NCBI RefSeq assembly: GCF_000971155.1 | Contig: NZ_BBLX01000002.1 | Coordinates: 248,001-312,000 of the forward strand | DNA length: 64,000 bases | Origin: Demequina maris | GTDB taxonomy: Bacteria > Actinomycetota > Actinomycetes > Actinomycetales > Demequinaceae | Direction of reading: 5' to 3' | Part shown: positions 47,493-56,344 of the stretch, one piece after another | Layout of the letters: the number at the start of each line of letters is the position of its first letter | Numbering within the stretch: position 1 is the stretch's first letter | The notes under the pieces: model-generated | The model's database searches: none | What the model was told of the DNA's origin: nothing | Seen by the model: only the letters and a program-made list of their open reading frames with translations | Translations under genes and position numbers: made by a program

Positions 47493-47498
47493 TTGAAT
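47493..47498 (+). promoter_or_regulatory. -10 box of the quinone reductase gene
   Basis: TTGAAT, 6 nt before ATG 47505, directly after the 10-mer hairpin. Confidence 0.5.
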
Positions 47499-47504
47499 GG
47501 GGCC

Positions 47505-48896
47505 ATGTCCCCTCGCGTCGTCATCGTCGGCGGCGGTCCGGGCGGCTATGAGGCGGCGCTGGTGGCCGTCAAGGCCGGGGCGGAGGTGACGCTGATCGAG
47601 CGTCACGGCCTCGGCGGCAATGCCGTCCTCACCGACGTCGTCCCCTCCAAGACCGTCATCGCCACCGCCGAGTGGCTCACCATCGCCGGGCGCGCGTCCG
47701 AGCTCGGGATCCGTCGCCACGACGGCGACGAGATCGCGCGCGACCTCACCGTCGACATGGGCCAGGTGAACTCGCGCGTCAAGGCGCTCGTGCGCAAGCA
47801 GTCCGGCGACATCGGCGCCCGGCTCGAGCGCAACGGCGTCCGCGTGGTCGCGGGCGAGGCCCGCCTCGACGGGCCGCACACCGTGGTGGTGGGCGACGAG
47901 CGCCTCGAGGCGGACGCGGTGCTGCTCGCTGTGGGCGCGCGCCCGCGCGTGGTGCCCGGCTGCGAGCCGGACGGCGAGCGGATCCTCACGTGGACCCAGC
48001 TGTACGACCTCGACGAGCTGCCCGAGCACCTCATCGTCGTCGGCTCGGGCGTCACCGGCGCCGAGTTCGCCGGCGCGTACCGCCTGCTGGGCGCCGAGGT
48101 CACGCTCGTCGCGTCGAAGGACCGCGTGCTCGCGCGCGAGGACCCCGACGCCTCGGCGCACCTCACCCAGGTGTTCCGCGACCGCGGCATGCACCTCGTC
48201 GGCGGCCGCGCCGCCTCCGTCGCACGCACGGCCGACGGCGTGCGCGTCACGCTCGAGGACGGCACGGTGCTCGAGGGCTCGCACGCGCTCATGGCGGTCG
48301 GCTCGGTGCCCAACACCGAGGGCCTGGGGCTCGAGGAGGCGGGCGTCGAGCTCGACGACCGCGGCCTCATCCGCGTGGACCGCGTGAGCCGCACCACCGC
48401 GCGCGGCGTCTACGCGGCCGGCGACTGCACCGGCGTGCTGCCGCTCGCCTCCGTGGCGGCGACGCAGGGCCGCATCGCGATGGCGCACGCGCTCGGCGAC
48501 GCGGTCACCCCGCTCGACCTGGGGCTGGTCGCGTCCAACGTGTTCACCGTGCCCGAGATCGCCTCGGTGGGCGCCAGCGAGGCCGAGCTCAAGGAGCGCG
48601 GCCTGTTCTACGAGGTGTCGACCCTCGACCTCGCGCGCAACCCGCGAGCGAAGATGCTCGGCATCGACGAGGGCTTCGTCAAGGTCTTCGGCCACACGGT
48701 GACGGGTCAGGTCTTCGGCGCCGTGATCGTCGCGCCGCGGGCCGGCGAGCACATCTTCCCGCTGTCCCTCGCGGTCGCCCACCACCTCACGGTCGACGAC
48801 GTCGCCGACGCCTTCACGGTCTACCCGTCGCTCACGGGCACGATCGCGGAGGCCGCGCGCCGCCTGCACCGCATGGAGGACCCCCGCAAGGGCTAG
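47505..48896 (+). CDS. lpdA: NAD(P)H-quinone dehydrogenase, LpdA-type flavoprotein
   Basis: The 463-residue product has FAD site VVIVGGGPGGYEAALVA, NAD site VVGSGVTGAEFAGAYRLLG, and the second FAD motif ARGVYAAGDCTG. The disulfide cysteines of lipoamide dehydrogenase are missing (GLGGNAVLTDVVPSK), as in mycobacterial LpdA (Rv3303c), which reduces quinones. ATG 47505 is preferred over an upstream GTG since it fits the leaderless spacing. It overlaps the next gene's end by 4 nt. Confidence 0.88.
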   Translation: MSPRVVIVGGGPGGYEAALVAVKAGAEVTLIERHGLGGNAVLTDVVPSKTVIATAEWLTIAGRASELGIRRHDGDEIARDLTVDMGQVNSRVKALVRKQSGDIGARLERNGVRVVAGEARLDGPHTVVVGDERLEADAVLLAVGARPRVVPGCEPDGERILTWTQLYDLDELPEHLIVVGSGVTGAEFAGAYRLLGAEVTLVASKDRVLAREDPDASAHLTQVFRDRGMHLVGGRAASVARTADGVRVTLEDGTVLEGSHALMAVGSVPNTEGLGLEEAGVELDDRGLIRVDRVSRTTARGVYAAGDCTGVLPLASVAATQGRIAMAHALGDAVTPLDLGLVASNVFTVPEIASVGASEAELKERGLFYEVSTLDLARNPRAKMLGIDEGFVKVFGHTVTGQVFGAVIVAPRAGEHIFPLSLAVAHHLTVDDVADAFTVYPSLTGTIAEAARRLHRMEDPRKG

Positions 48897-50257
48897 GCGA
48901 ACAGCTCCTGGCCCACGTACGCCCCGTCGGAGCCCAGCACGGATCCGGCGGGCAGGCCCGGCGGGATCGCGAACAGCGCGGAGCCGGTGGTGCGCAGGTA
49001 CTCGATCGTCATGACGTCCGAGCTCGACAGCGCGTTCTGGACCGGCACGAACTGCGTCTCGGGATCGCGCACGTACGCGAGGAAGAACAGACCCGCGTCG
49101 AGGCGACCCAGGTCGTCGGCGCCGTCGGTGAAGTTGTAGCCGCGGCGCATCATCCTGGCGCCGCCGTGCGCGGACGGGTGCGCGAGCGCCACGTGCGACG
49201 TGGGCCGGATCAGCGGCTCGCCGTCGCGGCCCTCGACCGTGAAGTCGGGCTCGGTGAACTCGGTGCCGCCCGACAGCGGGGCGCCGGAGCCCTTGGTCCG
49301 GCCCACGTCCTGCTCCTGCTGCTGCAGCGACGTGCGGTCCCAGATCTCCGCGAGGATGCGGATGCGGCGCGCGACCAGGTACGAGCCGCCGGCCATCCAG
49401 GCCTGCCCGTCCGCCGCATCGGCCCACACCCAGCGGTCGACGAGCTCGGTGTCCTCGGCGCGCAGGTTGGCGGTGCCGTCCTTGAAGCCCATGAAGTTGC
49501 GCGGCGTCTGCTGCGCGCGCGTGGTGGAGGAGGTGCGCCCGAAGCCCAGCTGCGACCACCGGATCGCGGCGTCGCCGAACGCGAGGCGCGAGAGGTTGCG
49601 GATCGCGTGGACCGCGACCTGCGGGTCGTCGGCGCAGGCCTGGATGCACAGGTCGCCGCCGGTGAACCGCTCCTCGAGGGTGTCGCCCGAGAACCTGGGC
49701 AGGTCGATGAGCTGCGCGGGCCGCTTCGACGCCAGCCCGAAGCGGTCGTCGAACAGGCCCGGCCCGAAGCCGAACGTGATGGTGAGGCCGGAGGCGGGCA
49801 GGCCGAGCGCCTCGCCCGTGTCGTCCGGCGGGGCGGCGTACGCGCCGCCCGCGGCGCCCGAGCCGAGCTCCGAGCCGGTCATGAGCCGCGCGGCGGCCTC
49901 GGACCAGCGGCGCAGCAGCGAGATCACGCGCGCCCGGGAGTCGGTGGTGATGTCGAAGGCCGCGAAGTGGAGGCGGTCCTGCTGCGGCGTGACGATGCCG
50001 CTCTGGTGCGCGCCGAAGAAGTCGTAGGCGTTCTGCTGCAGCGGGTCCGCGGTGGCCCGGCCGGCGGCGAAGCCGCCCGCGGTGAGGGCCGCGGCGCCCG
50101 CGACCGCGCCGGCGGTGCCCAGCACGGCGCGTCGCGAGACGCCCGTGCGGGGAGCGTCGGCGGCGACCGCCGCATCGTCCCCGGGGACGGGCGCGGGCGC
50201 GCCCCCGCCCTCCTCGACGGAGGGGGCGGGGGCGGCCTGGTGGTCCTGCTCGGTCAT
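48893..50257 (-). CDS. efeB: Dye-decolourising peroxidase EfeB (Tat-exported)
   Basis: The 454-residue product has a Tat signal (SRRAVLGTAGAVAGAAALTAGGFAAG) after a 40-residue N region, and the heme peroxidase signature MGFKDGTANL with catalytic Asp, plus heme His in the HPSAHGGARMMRRGYNF region. It works with EfeO and EfeU in iron uptake outside the membrane. Last gene of efeUOB. Confidence 0.93.
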   Translation of the reverse strand: MTEQDHQAAPAPSVEEGGGAPAPVPGDDAAVAADAPRTGVSRRAVLGTAGAVAGAAALTAGGFAAGRATADPLQQNAYDFFGAHQSGIVTPQQDRLHFAAFDITTDSRARVISLLRRWSEAAARLMTGSELGSGAAGGAYAAPPDDTGEALGLPASGLTITFGFGPGLFDDRFGLASKRPAQLIDLPRFSGDTLEERFTGGDLCIQACADDPQVAVHAIRNLSRLAFGDAAIRWSQLGFGRTSSTTRAQQTPRNFMGFKDGTANLRAEDTELVDRWVWADAADGQAWMAGGSYLVARRIRILAEIWDRTSLQQQEQDVGRTKGSGAPLSGGTEFTEPDFTVEGRDGEPLIRPTSHVALAHPSAHGGARMMRRGYNFTDGADDLGRLDAGLFFLAYVRDPETQFVPVQNALSSSDVMTIEYLRTTGSALFAIPPGLPAGSVLGSDGAYVGQELFA

Positions 50258-50267
50258 GCGGGGAACC

Positions 50268-51440
50268 TTAGAGGACCGCCGCGGCCGTGAGGCGCGAGAG
50301 GGGCTCGCCGAGGGCGTCGACCGAGCGCGCGAGCTCGACGATCTGGTCCTCGGTGAGGTCGGTGTAGAGCACGAAGCCGTCCTCGATCGAGCCGTACTGC
50401 GCGAGCAGCTCGTTCAGCTCGGCGAAGCGCGAGTCGAGCTCCTCGACGAGGTCGGGGTCGGACTCGAGGGTGACGTCGCGGAGGACGCCGAACGCGACCG
50501 CGGCGCCATCGACGTTGGCCTGGAAGTCCCACAGGTCGGTGTGCGACCAGATCTCCTCCTCGCCGGTGATCTTGCCGGCGGCCACCTCGTCGAGCAGCTC
50601 CTTCGCGCCGTTGCCCACCTGGAAGGCGTCGATCGCGAAGTCCTCGGCGTTGACGCGCGCGGCGAGCTCGGCGGTGTCGGCGGCGAGCTTGTCCGCGAGC
50701 TCCTGGCGCTCGTCGGCGGTGACGTCGTAGCCCTCGGCCGGCGGCCACAGGTTCTTCTCGATGCGGTGCCAGCCGGTCCACTCCTCGCCCTCGGCGAGGT
50801 CCGCCTCGCGGGCGTCCATCATCGGGTCGAGGTCGCCGAACGACTCCGCGACGGGCTCGATGCGCTCCCAGTGGACGCGCGCGTCGGCGTAGAGCGCGCG
50901 GGCCTCGTCGTCGTCACCCGTGGTGTAGGCGGCGAGGAACGCGGCGGTCTTGTCCTCGAGCGTCTGGATCTGGTCGCGAACGTAGAGGAGGTACTGGTCG
51001 CCCGCGGCGGCGAGGCGCTCGGCGTTGTCGCCGGAGAAGACGTCGTCGCCGGAGTCGGTGACGGTGAAGGCGGCCTGGATGCCGTCGCCGGTCATGCCGG
51101 GCTTGCACGCGGTGAGGTAGTCGCCCGCGGGCACCTGCACGACGAGCTGGCGGGTGATGCCCGGCCCCACGTTCTCGACCTCCGAGATGATGCGCAGGCC
51201 GTCCGAGGCGAGCAGGTAGAACTCGGTGACATCGTCACCGGTGTTCGTGACGTCGAACACCACGGTGCCGGACGGCACCTCGGTGGTCGCGACGTCGCAC
51301 GCGTCGGCGCTCGAGTCGACGGCGATGGTCGCGTCGTCGGCGGAGGCGTTGGGGACGCACGCGCTCAGCGCGAGGGCCGCGAGGGCCGCGAGGACGGCGC
51401 CGGACGCGGCGAGCGGGCGTGCGAGGGCAGGGCGAGGCAT
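50268..51440 (-). CDS. efeO: Iron-uptake lipoprotein EfeO
   Basis: The 390-residue product has a lipobox (LALSAC), an N-terminal cupredoxin-like domain (about 35-130) and a C-terminal M75 (imelysin-like) domain with HWERIEP and GWHRIEKNLWP. It binds ferric/ferrous iron for EfeU. It ends 10 nt before efeB starts. Confidence 0.92.
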   Translation of the reverse strand: MPRPALARPLAASGAVLAALAALALSACVPNASADDATIAVDSSADACDVATTEVPSGTVVFDVTNTGDDVTEFYLLASDGLRIISEVENVGPGITRQLVVQVPAGDYLTACKPGMTGDGIQAAFTVTDSGDDVFSGDNAERLAAAGDQYLLYVRDQIQTLEDKTAAFLAAYTTGDDDEARALYADARVHWERIEPVAESFGDLDPMMDAREADLAEGEEWTGWHRIEKNLWPPAEGYDVTADERQELADKLAADTAELAARVNAEDFAIDAFQVGNGAKELLDEVAAGKITGEEEIWSHTDLWDFQANVDGAAVAFGVLRDVTLESDPDLVEELDSRFAELNELLAQYGSIEDGFVLYTDLTEDQIVELARSVDALGEPLSRLTAAAVL

Positions 51441-51483
51441 GGGTTTCCTTACCTGTCGTGGGGATCGGGGAGTGGGACGGGTG

Positions 51484-52347
51484 TCAGGCGCCGGCGGCGG
51501 CGAGGTCGCGCGAGGCGGCCGGCGCGGGCTGGGGGCGCGGCGGGCCGGAGCGGAACGCCATGCGCACGAAGAGCCACATCACGGGCACCACGTAGGCGAC
51601 CCACGCGACGGCCTCGAGGACCGTCGTCTGCGGCGAGATGTTGAAGATTCCCTTGAGGAGCGTGCCGTGCACCGAGCCGGCGGGCACCGCTCCGGAGATG
51701 TCGAAGGCCAGGGTGTTGAGGCCGGGCAGGATGCCGGCCTCCTGCAGGTCGTGGACGCCGTACGCGAGCACGCCGCCGGCGACGAGGATGAGGAAGACGC
51801 CGGTCCACTGGAAGAACACGCGCAGGTTGACCTTCACCGCGCCCTTGTACATGAGGAAGCCGAGGCCCACGGCGGTCGCGATGCCGAGCGAGGCGCCCAC
51901 GATCGGCACCCAGGTCGACCCGGCGGCGGTGATGCCGGCCCACAGGAACAGCGCGGTCTCGAGGCCCTCGCGGCCCACCGCGAGCAGCGCCATCGCGACG
52001 ACGGCGCCCTTGCCGACGGCGATCGCGTTCTCGAGCGCGTTCTCGAGGTGGCCCTTGAGGTGGCGGGCGGTCTTGCCCATCCAGAAGATCATCCAGGTGA
52101 TGAGGCCGACGGCCACGATCGAGAGGCCGCCGCCGATCGCCTCCTGCGCCTCGAAGCTCAGGCCCTGGGGGCCGAGCGTGAGGATCGCGCCGACGCCGAT
52201 CGAGACGCCCGCGGCGACGCCGACGCCGAACCAGACCTGGCGCAGCAGCCCGCGACGGTCGGTGCGGACGAGGTACGCGACCAGGATGCTCACGACGAGC
52301 GCGGCCTCGAGGCCCTCGCGCAGGCCGATGAGGTAGTTCGCGAGCAT
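51484..52347 (-). CDS. efeU: Iron permease EfeU (FTR1 family)
   Basis: The 287-residue product has seven membrane segments and two REGLE motifs (LREGLEAALV and VGREGLETALFL) that bind iron. It imports iron across the membrane. First gene of efeUOB; an iron-box palindrome lies 24 nt upstream. Confidence 0.93.
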   Translation of the reverse strand: MLANYLIGLREGLEAALVVSILVAYLVRTDRRGLLRQVWFGVGVAAGVSIGVGAILTLGPQGLSFEAQEAIGGGLSIVAVGLITWMIFWMGKTARHLKGHLENALENAIAVGKGAVVAMALLAVGREGLETALFLWAGITAAGSTWVPIVGASLGIATAVGLGFLMYKGAVKVNLRVFFQWTGVFLILVAGGVLAYGVHDLQEAGILPGLNTLAFDISGAVPAGSVHGTLLKGIFNISPQTTVLEAVAWVAYVVPVMWLFVRMAFRSGPPRPQPAPAASRDLAAAGA

Positions 52348-52370
52348 GGTGGAGCCTTCCGATCGGGGAC

Positions 52371-52389
52371 GGTAAGGCAGGCCTTACCC
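52371..52389. promoter_or_regulatory. DtxR/IdeR-like iron box upstream of efeUOB
   Basis: GGTAAGGCAGGCCTTACCC is a near-perfect palindrome (GGTAAGGC / GCCTTACC around AG) and resembles the consensus TTAGGTTAGGCTAACCTAA. It lies 24 nt before the efeU start. Iron-loaded DtxR/IdeR should repress efeUOB. Confidence 0.75.
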
Positions 52390-52565
52390 GTGCTGACGCG
52401 AGCGTATTGGCTCGTCGCGAGACCTGTCAAATATAGCGAACGACGCTGTTGCGTAATTCGCCGCGGGCGCAGCGAAGCGCCTGGCAGGTGGACGATGCGC
52501 GGGCCGGGCGGGCGGGCCGAAAGGCGGGGTAGCGGCGGCCCTGCCGAGGCGGCCGCCACCGCCGC

Positions 52566-52641
52566 AAGTCACACATCTGGCGACAGGTGAGGCGCGCATC
52601 GTGCGGGCGTCGTCGACCACCGGCCGTCAGAGGTGTGACTT
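52566..52641. repeat. Long-loop inverted repeat (14 bp, one mismatch)
   Basis: AAGTCACACATCTG (52566-52579) and CAGAGGTGTGACTT (52628-52641) pair at 13 of 14 positions, loop 48 nt. It lies just after the accA stop in accA's direction, so it may be a 3' hairpin. Similar in design but not sequence to 29832-29913. Confidence 0.75.
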
Positions 52642-52664
52642 CCGAACCGGGGGTGGGGGCGGGG

Positions 52665-54473
52665 TCAGCCCTCGGCGGCCTCGACCGCCACCTCGACCTC
52701 GACGTCCACGATGTCGCAGATGACGGTGCCGGCGGAGACGCCGACGCCCACGCCCGCGGCGAGCGCGCGCACCACTCCCGCGCGGTGCGCGGTGAGCGGC
52801 TGCTCCATCTTCATCGCCTCGAGCACCACCACGAGGTCGCCCTCGGCGACGGTGGCGCCCTCCTCGACGGCGACCTTGACGATCGTGCCCTGCATGGGGG
52901 AGGCGAGCGTCGTGCCGCTGCCGCCGGCGCGCGCGGCGCCGTTGCCGGACCGGCGCATCGGGCGGCGACCCTGCTTGCGCGCGTTGGCGCGGCCCGCCTG
53001 GGCCAGCGACGCGGGCAGGACCACCTCGAGGCGCTTGCCGCCGACCTCGACGACGACGCGCTCGGTGGCCTCGGCCTCCGCATCGTCCGCCGACGGCGTC
53101 GACGGGGCGAGCCCGGCGACGGTCTCCGCGAACTCCGACTCGATCCAGGTCGTGTAGACGGCGAAGCCGTCGATCGCGGTGAACTGCGGCGCGTCGAGCA
53201 CGGCGCGGTGGAACGGCAGGACCGTGGGGATGCCCTCGACGGTCATCTCGGCGAGCGCGCGGCGGGCGCGGGCGAGCGCCTGGTCGCGGGTCGCGCCGGT
53301 GATGATGACCTTGGCGATCATCGAGTCGAAGTTGCCGGACACGGTGTCGCCCTCGGCGACGCCCGCGTCGACGCGCACGCCCGGCCCCGACGGGAAGCGC
53401 AGCGCGGTGAGGCGGCCGGGCGCCGGCATGAAGTTCTGGGCCGGGTCCTCGCCGTTGATGCGGAACTCGATCGAGTGGCCGCGCGTCTCGGGGTGGAGGT
53501 GCGCGATCGAGCCGCCCGCGGCGATGCGGAACTGCTCGAGCACGAGGTCCACGCCGGTGACCTCCTCGGTCACGGGGTGCTCCACCTGGAGGCGGGTGTT
53601 GACCTCGAGGAAGCTGATGGTGCCGTCCGAGCCCACGAGGAACTCGCACGTGCCGGCGCCCTGGTAGCCGGCCTCCTGGAGGATCGCCTCGGAGGCCTCG
53701 ATCAGGCGGGCGTTCTGCACGTCCGTGAGGTACGGCGCGGGGGCCTCCTCGACGAGCTTCTGGTGGCGGCGCTGCAGCGAGCAGTCGCGGGTCGACACGA
53801 CGCGGACGTTGCCGTGCACGTCGGCGAGGCACTGGGTCTCCACGTGGCGCGGCTTGTCGAGGAAGCGCTCCACGAAGCACTCGCCGCGGCCGAAGGCGGC
53901 GACCGCCTCGCGCGTGGCGGAGTCGAACAGCTCGGGGATCTCCTCGAGCGTGCGGGCGACCTTGAGGCCGCGGCCGCCGCCGCCGAACGCCGCCTTGATG
54001 GCGACCGGCAGGCCGTGCTCCTGGGCGAACGCCACGACCTCGTCGGCCGTCTCGACGGGGTCCGGGGTGCCGGGCACGAGCGGGGCGCCGGCGCGCTGCG
54101 CGATGTGGCGCGCGCTGACCTTGTCGCCGAGCCCGTCGATCGCCTCGGGGGAGGGGCCGATCCACGTCAGGCCCGCGTCGATCACCGCGCGGGCGAAGTC
54201 GGAGTTCTCGGCGAGGAAGCCGTAGCCCGGGTGGACCGCCTCGGCGCCCGAGCGGCGCGCGGCGTCGACGATCTTCGCGATGTCGAGGTAGGTCTCGCGG
54301 GCGGTGGAGCCGCCGAGCGCGTACGCCTCGTCGGCGAGGGACACGTGCGGGGCGTCGCGGTCCGGGTCCGCGTACACCGCCACGGATCGCAGGCCCGCGT
54401 CCGCGCAGGCGCGGATGATGCGGACGGCGATCTCGCCGCGGTTGGCGATGAGCACGGAGGAGAAGGCAGTCAC
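52665..54473 (-). CDS. accA: Acyl-CoA carboxylase alpha subunit (biotin carboxylase + BCCP)
   Basis: The 602-residue product has the biotin carboxylase domain ([24 protein letters not shown] loop [34 protein letters not shown]) and a C-terminal biotinyl domain with EAMKMEQPL, the lysine of which BirA modifies. It supplies carboxybiotin for malonyl- or methylmalonyl-CoA synthesis with AccD and AccE at 60-62 kb. GTG 54473 is chosen as the start because family proteins begin there; longer forms to 54584 are unlikely. Confidence 0.92.
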   Translation of the reverse strand: MTAFSSVLIANRGEIAVRIIRACADAGLRSVAVYADPDRDAPHVSLADEAYALGGSTARETYLDIAKIVDAARRSGAEAVHPGYGFLAENSDFARAVIDAGLTWIGPSPEAIDGLGDKVSARHIAQRAGAPLVPGTPDPVETADEVVAFAQEHGLPVAIKAAFGGGGRGLKVARTLEEIPELFDSATREAVAAFGRGECFVERFLDKPRHVETQCLADVHGNVRVVSTRDCSLQRRHQKLVEEAPAPYLTDVQNARLIEASEAILQEAGYQGAGTCEFLVGSDGTISFLEVNTRLQVEHPVTEEVTGVDLVLEQFRIAAGGSIAHLHPETRGHSIEFRINGEDPAQNFMPAPGRLTALRFPSGPGVRVDAGVAEGDTVSGNFDSMIAKVIITGATRDQALARARRALAEMTVEGIPTVLPFHRAVLDAPQFTAIDGFAVYTTWIESEFAETVAGLAPSTPSADDAEAEATERVVVEVGGKRLEVVLPASLAQAGRANARKQGRRPMRRSGNGAARAGGSGTTLASPMQGTIVKVAVEEGATVAEGDLVVVLEAMKMEQPLTAHRAGVVRALAAGVGVGVSAGTVICDIVDVEVEVAVEAAEG

Positions 54474-54566
54474 CCCGAAACCGTAGCGCGGGGTTCCGGG
54501 CGCTCCCCGGCGCGTCGGGGTCCCGGGACCTAAGTCTGTGCACGGCTCTAAGCGCACGGCCCGCCT

Positions 54567-54638
54567 CTTGTCGGGTATCGACAAGGAAACGCGGGACGAT
54601 GCGCGCCTACGCGGTCGTAGGTTGTATCGCCTCTACAA
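54567..54638. promoter_or_regulatory. Two palindromes upstream of accA
   Basis: CTTGTCG-GGTAT-CGACAAG (54567-54585) and TTGTA-N7-TACAA (54622-54638) flank one 10-mer copy (54594-54603) in a stretch less GC-rich than its surroundings. They lie 94-165 nt upstream of accA and are candidate operators for a fatty-acid regulator. No other gene lies in this 182-nt gap. Confidence 0.45.
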
Positions 54639-54655
54639 ACGACGGGCGGCTCGGG

Positions 54656-55297
54656 TCAGCCGCGGAGCTCGTGGAAGGCCACCTCGAGCTCCGCAAGGAG
54701 GCCGCGCAGCAGCGGCAGGCTCACGCCGACCACGCCGTGGTAGTCGCCCTCGATCGCCTCGACGTACGGGCCGCCGAGGCCGTCGACGGTGAACGCGCCG
54801 GCGACGCGCAGCGGCTCGCCGGTGGCCACGTACGCCTCGATCTCCGCGTCGGTGAGCCGCGCGAAGCGCACCACGGTCGAGGACGTGGCGCCGAGCGTGC
54901 CGCCCGTGCCGTCCTCGCGGTCGTCGACGAGCCAGTGGCCCGTGTGCAGGACGCCCGTGCGGCCGCGCATCGTGCGCCAGCGGGCGATCGCGTCGGCGGC
55001 GTCCGCGGGCTTGCCGAGGATCTCGCCGTCGAGCTCGAGCATCGAGTCGCAGCCGAGCACGATCGCCTCGGTGTCGTGGAGCTCGGCCACGGTCACCGCC
55101 TTGGCGCGCGCGAGCACGAGCACCGCATCGTCCGGCTCGAGCGGGCCCCACCCGGCGGCCTCGTGCTCGACGCGCGCGGCCTCGAGCGCGGCGTCCTCGT
55201 CCACGGCGCTGACGATGACGCGCGGCTCCACGCCGGCGGACCGCAGCGTCGAGAGGCGGGCGGGCGACTGCGAGGCGAGGACGAGGGGGACCGGCAT
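54656..55297 (-). CDS. maf: Maf-family nucleotide pyrophosphatase
   Basis: The 213-residue product begins LVLASQSPARLSTLRSAGVEP and has VLGCDSMLELDG and the region YVEAIEGDYHGVVGVSLPL. Maf proteins hydrolyse non-canonical or methylated nucleoside triphosphates. It commonly neighbours carboxylase genes in actinobacteria, as here. Confidence 0.93.
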   Translation of the reverse strand: MPVPLVLASQSPARLSTLRSAGVEPRVIVSAVDEDAALEAARVEHEAAGWGPLEPDDAVLVLARAKAVTVAELHDTEAIVLGCDSMLELDGEILGKPADAADAIARWRTMRGRTGVLHTGHWLVDDREDGTGGTLGATSSTVVRFARLTDAEIEAYVATGEPLRVAGAFTVDGLGGPYVEAIEGDYHGVVGVSLPLLRGLLAELEVAFHELRG

Positions 55298-55306
55298 GCG
55301 GCGAGC

Positions 55307-55525
55307 CTAGCCGCCGTCGACGCCGGCACCGGGCGCGAGCGCGAGCCCGTGCGCCGCGAGGTGCTCCTCGAGGATGCGCACGGCCTTGGGTCCGACGCCA
55401 TGCAGGGCGAGCAGCTCACGGCGGCTGAGCCGCGACACGCCCTCGAGCGTCGTGATGCCCTCGCCGGCGAGCGCGCCGGTCGCCGGGCGGCCGATCTCAC
55501 GCGGGAGCGGCGTGGGGTCCTCCAT
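55307..55525 (-). CDS. Small helix-hairpin-helix protein
   Basis: The 72-residue product has one HhH-type DNA-binding motif (RRELLALHGVGPKAVRILEEHLAAHG). ATG 55525 lies in the loop of a small hairpin (TCCTCC-ATG-GGAGGA on the plus strand), with GAGAGGA upstream. Its role may be DNA binding or remodelling; not further defined. Confidence 0.7.
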   Translation of the reverse strand: MEDPTPLPREIGRPATGALAGEGITTLEGVSRLSRRELLALHGVGPKAVRILEEHLAAHGLALAPGAGVDGG

Positions 55526-55626
55526 GGGAGGAATCCTCTCACCGCGTCGCGCGCCCGCGGCCGCGCGAGATCCTCGCGAGGTTCCTCTCCGCTGGCGGGT
55601 CGGGCGAAACGCCTGAATAACGTCGG

Positions 55627-55632
55627 TATAGT
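55627..55632 (+). promoter_or_regulatory. -10 box of the MarR gene
   Basis: TATAGT, near consensus. A GTG at 55642 could be a leaderless start, but the ATG at 55669 has a GGGGGG ribosome site. Confidence 0.55.
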
Positions 55633-55668
55633 GAGGATTGCGTGAACATTTGGGGATGGGGGGACATC

Positions 55669-56118
55669 ATGGGAGAGCGTGACGAGCTGTTGGAGGCCGC
55701 GACCGACGCCCTGGTCGTGTTCCTCCGGAGATCCGTGCCGCGCACGGCTGAGACGGTGTCGAGCCTGGGGCTCACGCTGCACCAGTTCCGCGCGCTGGTG
55801 ATCCTCTATGCCGAGGACGGCTGCACCACCACGGACCTCGCGGACGCCGTGGGCGTGCATCCCTCGGTCGCGACGGGCATCGTGCAGCGCATGGTCCAGC
55901 GGGGCCTGTTCGAGCGCCACGAGGACCCGATCGACCGCCGCATCCGCCGCCTCACCCTCACGCCGATGGGCCGCGAGCTCGCCGGCGAGGTCGTGGGCGA
56001 CGCGCGGGTGCAGCGTCGTCGTCAGCTCGAGGCGTTGGACGACGCGCAGCTCGAGCAGGCGCGAGGGCTGCTCGAGACGATGCTCGAGGGCCTCGACAAG
56101 GCGCGCGCCGAGGTCTGA
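55669..56118 (+). CDS. MarR-family transcriptional regulator
   Basis: The 149-residue product has a winged helix-turn-helix (TTDLADAVGVHPSVATGIVQRMVQRGLFERHEDPIDRRIRRLTLTPMG) and dimerising helices at both ends. Effector and targets are unknown. An in-frame GTG at 55642 would add nine residues. It converges on the feoABC operon, which may be chance. Confidence 0.88.
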   Translation: MGERDELLEAATDALVVFLRRSVPRTAETVSSLGLTLHQFRALVILYAEDGCTTTDLADAVGVHPSVATGIVQRMVQRGLFERHEDPIDRRIRRLTLTPMGRELAGEVVGDARVQRRRQLEALDDAQLEQARGLLETMLEGLDKARAEV

Positions 56119-56131
56119 GCGGACCGCTCGC

Positions 56132-56344
56132 TCAGCGCGCGATCGGGCAGCCCGCGCACGCGGGGGAGTCGCCGGGCACGCACGTGCCGCACGCGGCGCC
56201 CGCCCGGATGACGAGCCCGAAGCGCTCGCCCTCCGCGGCGACGGTCTCGGCGAGATCGAGCGGGATGCCGAGCGCGCGGGCCGCCGCGCGCGGGCTGTCG
56301 CCCGCCGCGAGGCGCTCCATCACCGCGCCGAACACGCCCGTCAC
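56132..56344 (-). CDS. FeoC-like small cysteine protein
   Basis: The 70-residue product has a helical N half (VMERLAAGDSPRAAARALGIPLDLAETVAAEGERFG), like a small winged helix, and a C-terminal cysteine cluster CGTCVPGDSPACAGC, which can bind an Fe-S cluster or zinc. GTG 56344 overlaps the feoB stop (GTGA). Position and form suggest a FeoC-type partner of FeoB. Confidence 0.65.
   Translation of the reverse strand: MTGVFGAVMERLAAGDSPRAAARALGIPLDLAETVAAEGERFGLVIRAGAACGTCVPGDSPACAGCPIAR

Larger units (their letters stand above)
52348..52664. other. 317-nt non-coding region between efeU and accA
   Basis: No convincing gene in any frame. It holds the DtxR/IdeR-like box (52371-52389), a short AT-rich stretch near 52425-52460 (CAAATATAGCG ... 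GTAATTC), one 10-mer copy (52490), and a long-range inverted repeat (52566-52641). Confidence 0.7.

Noticed and set aside
47505-48896. Lipoamide dehydrogenase
   Set aside because: The CxxxxC redox pair is missing (GLGGNAVLTDVVPSK); the pattern is that of LpdA-type quinone reductases.
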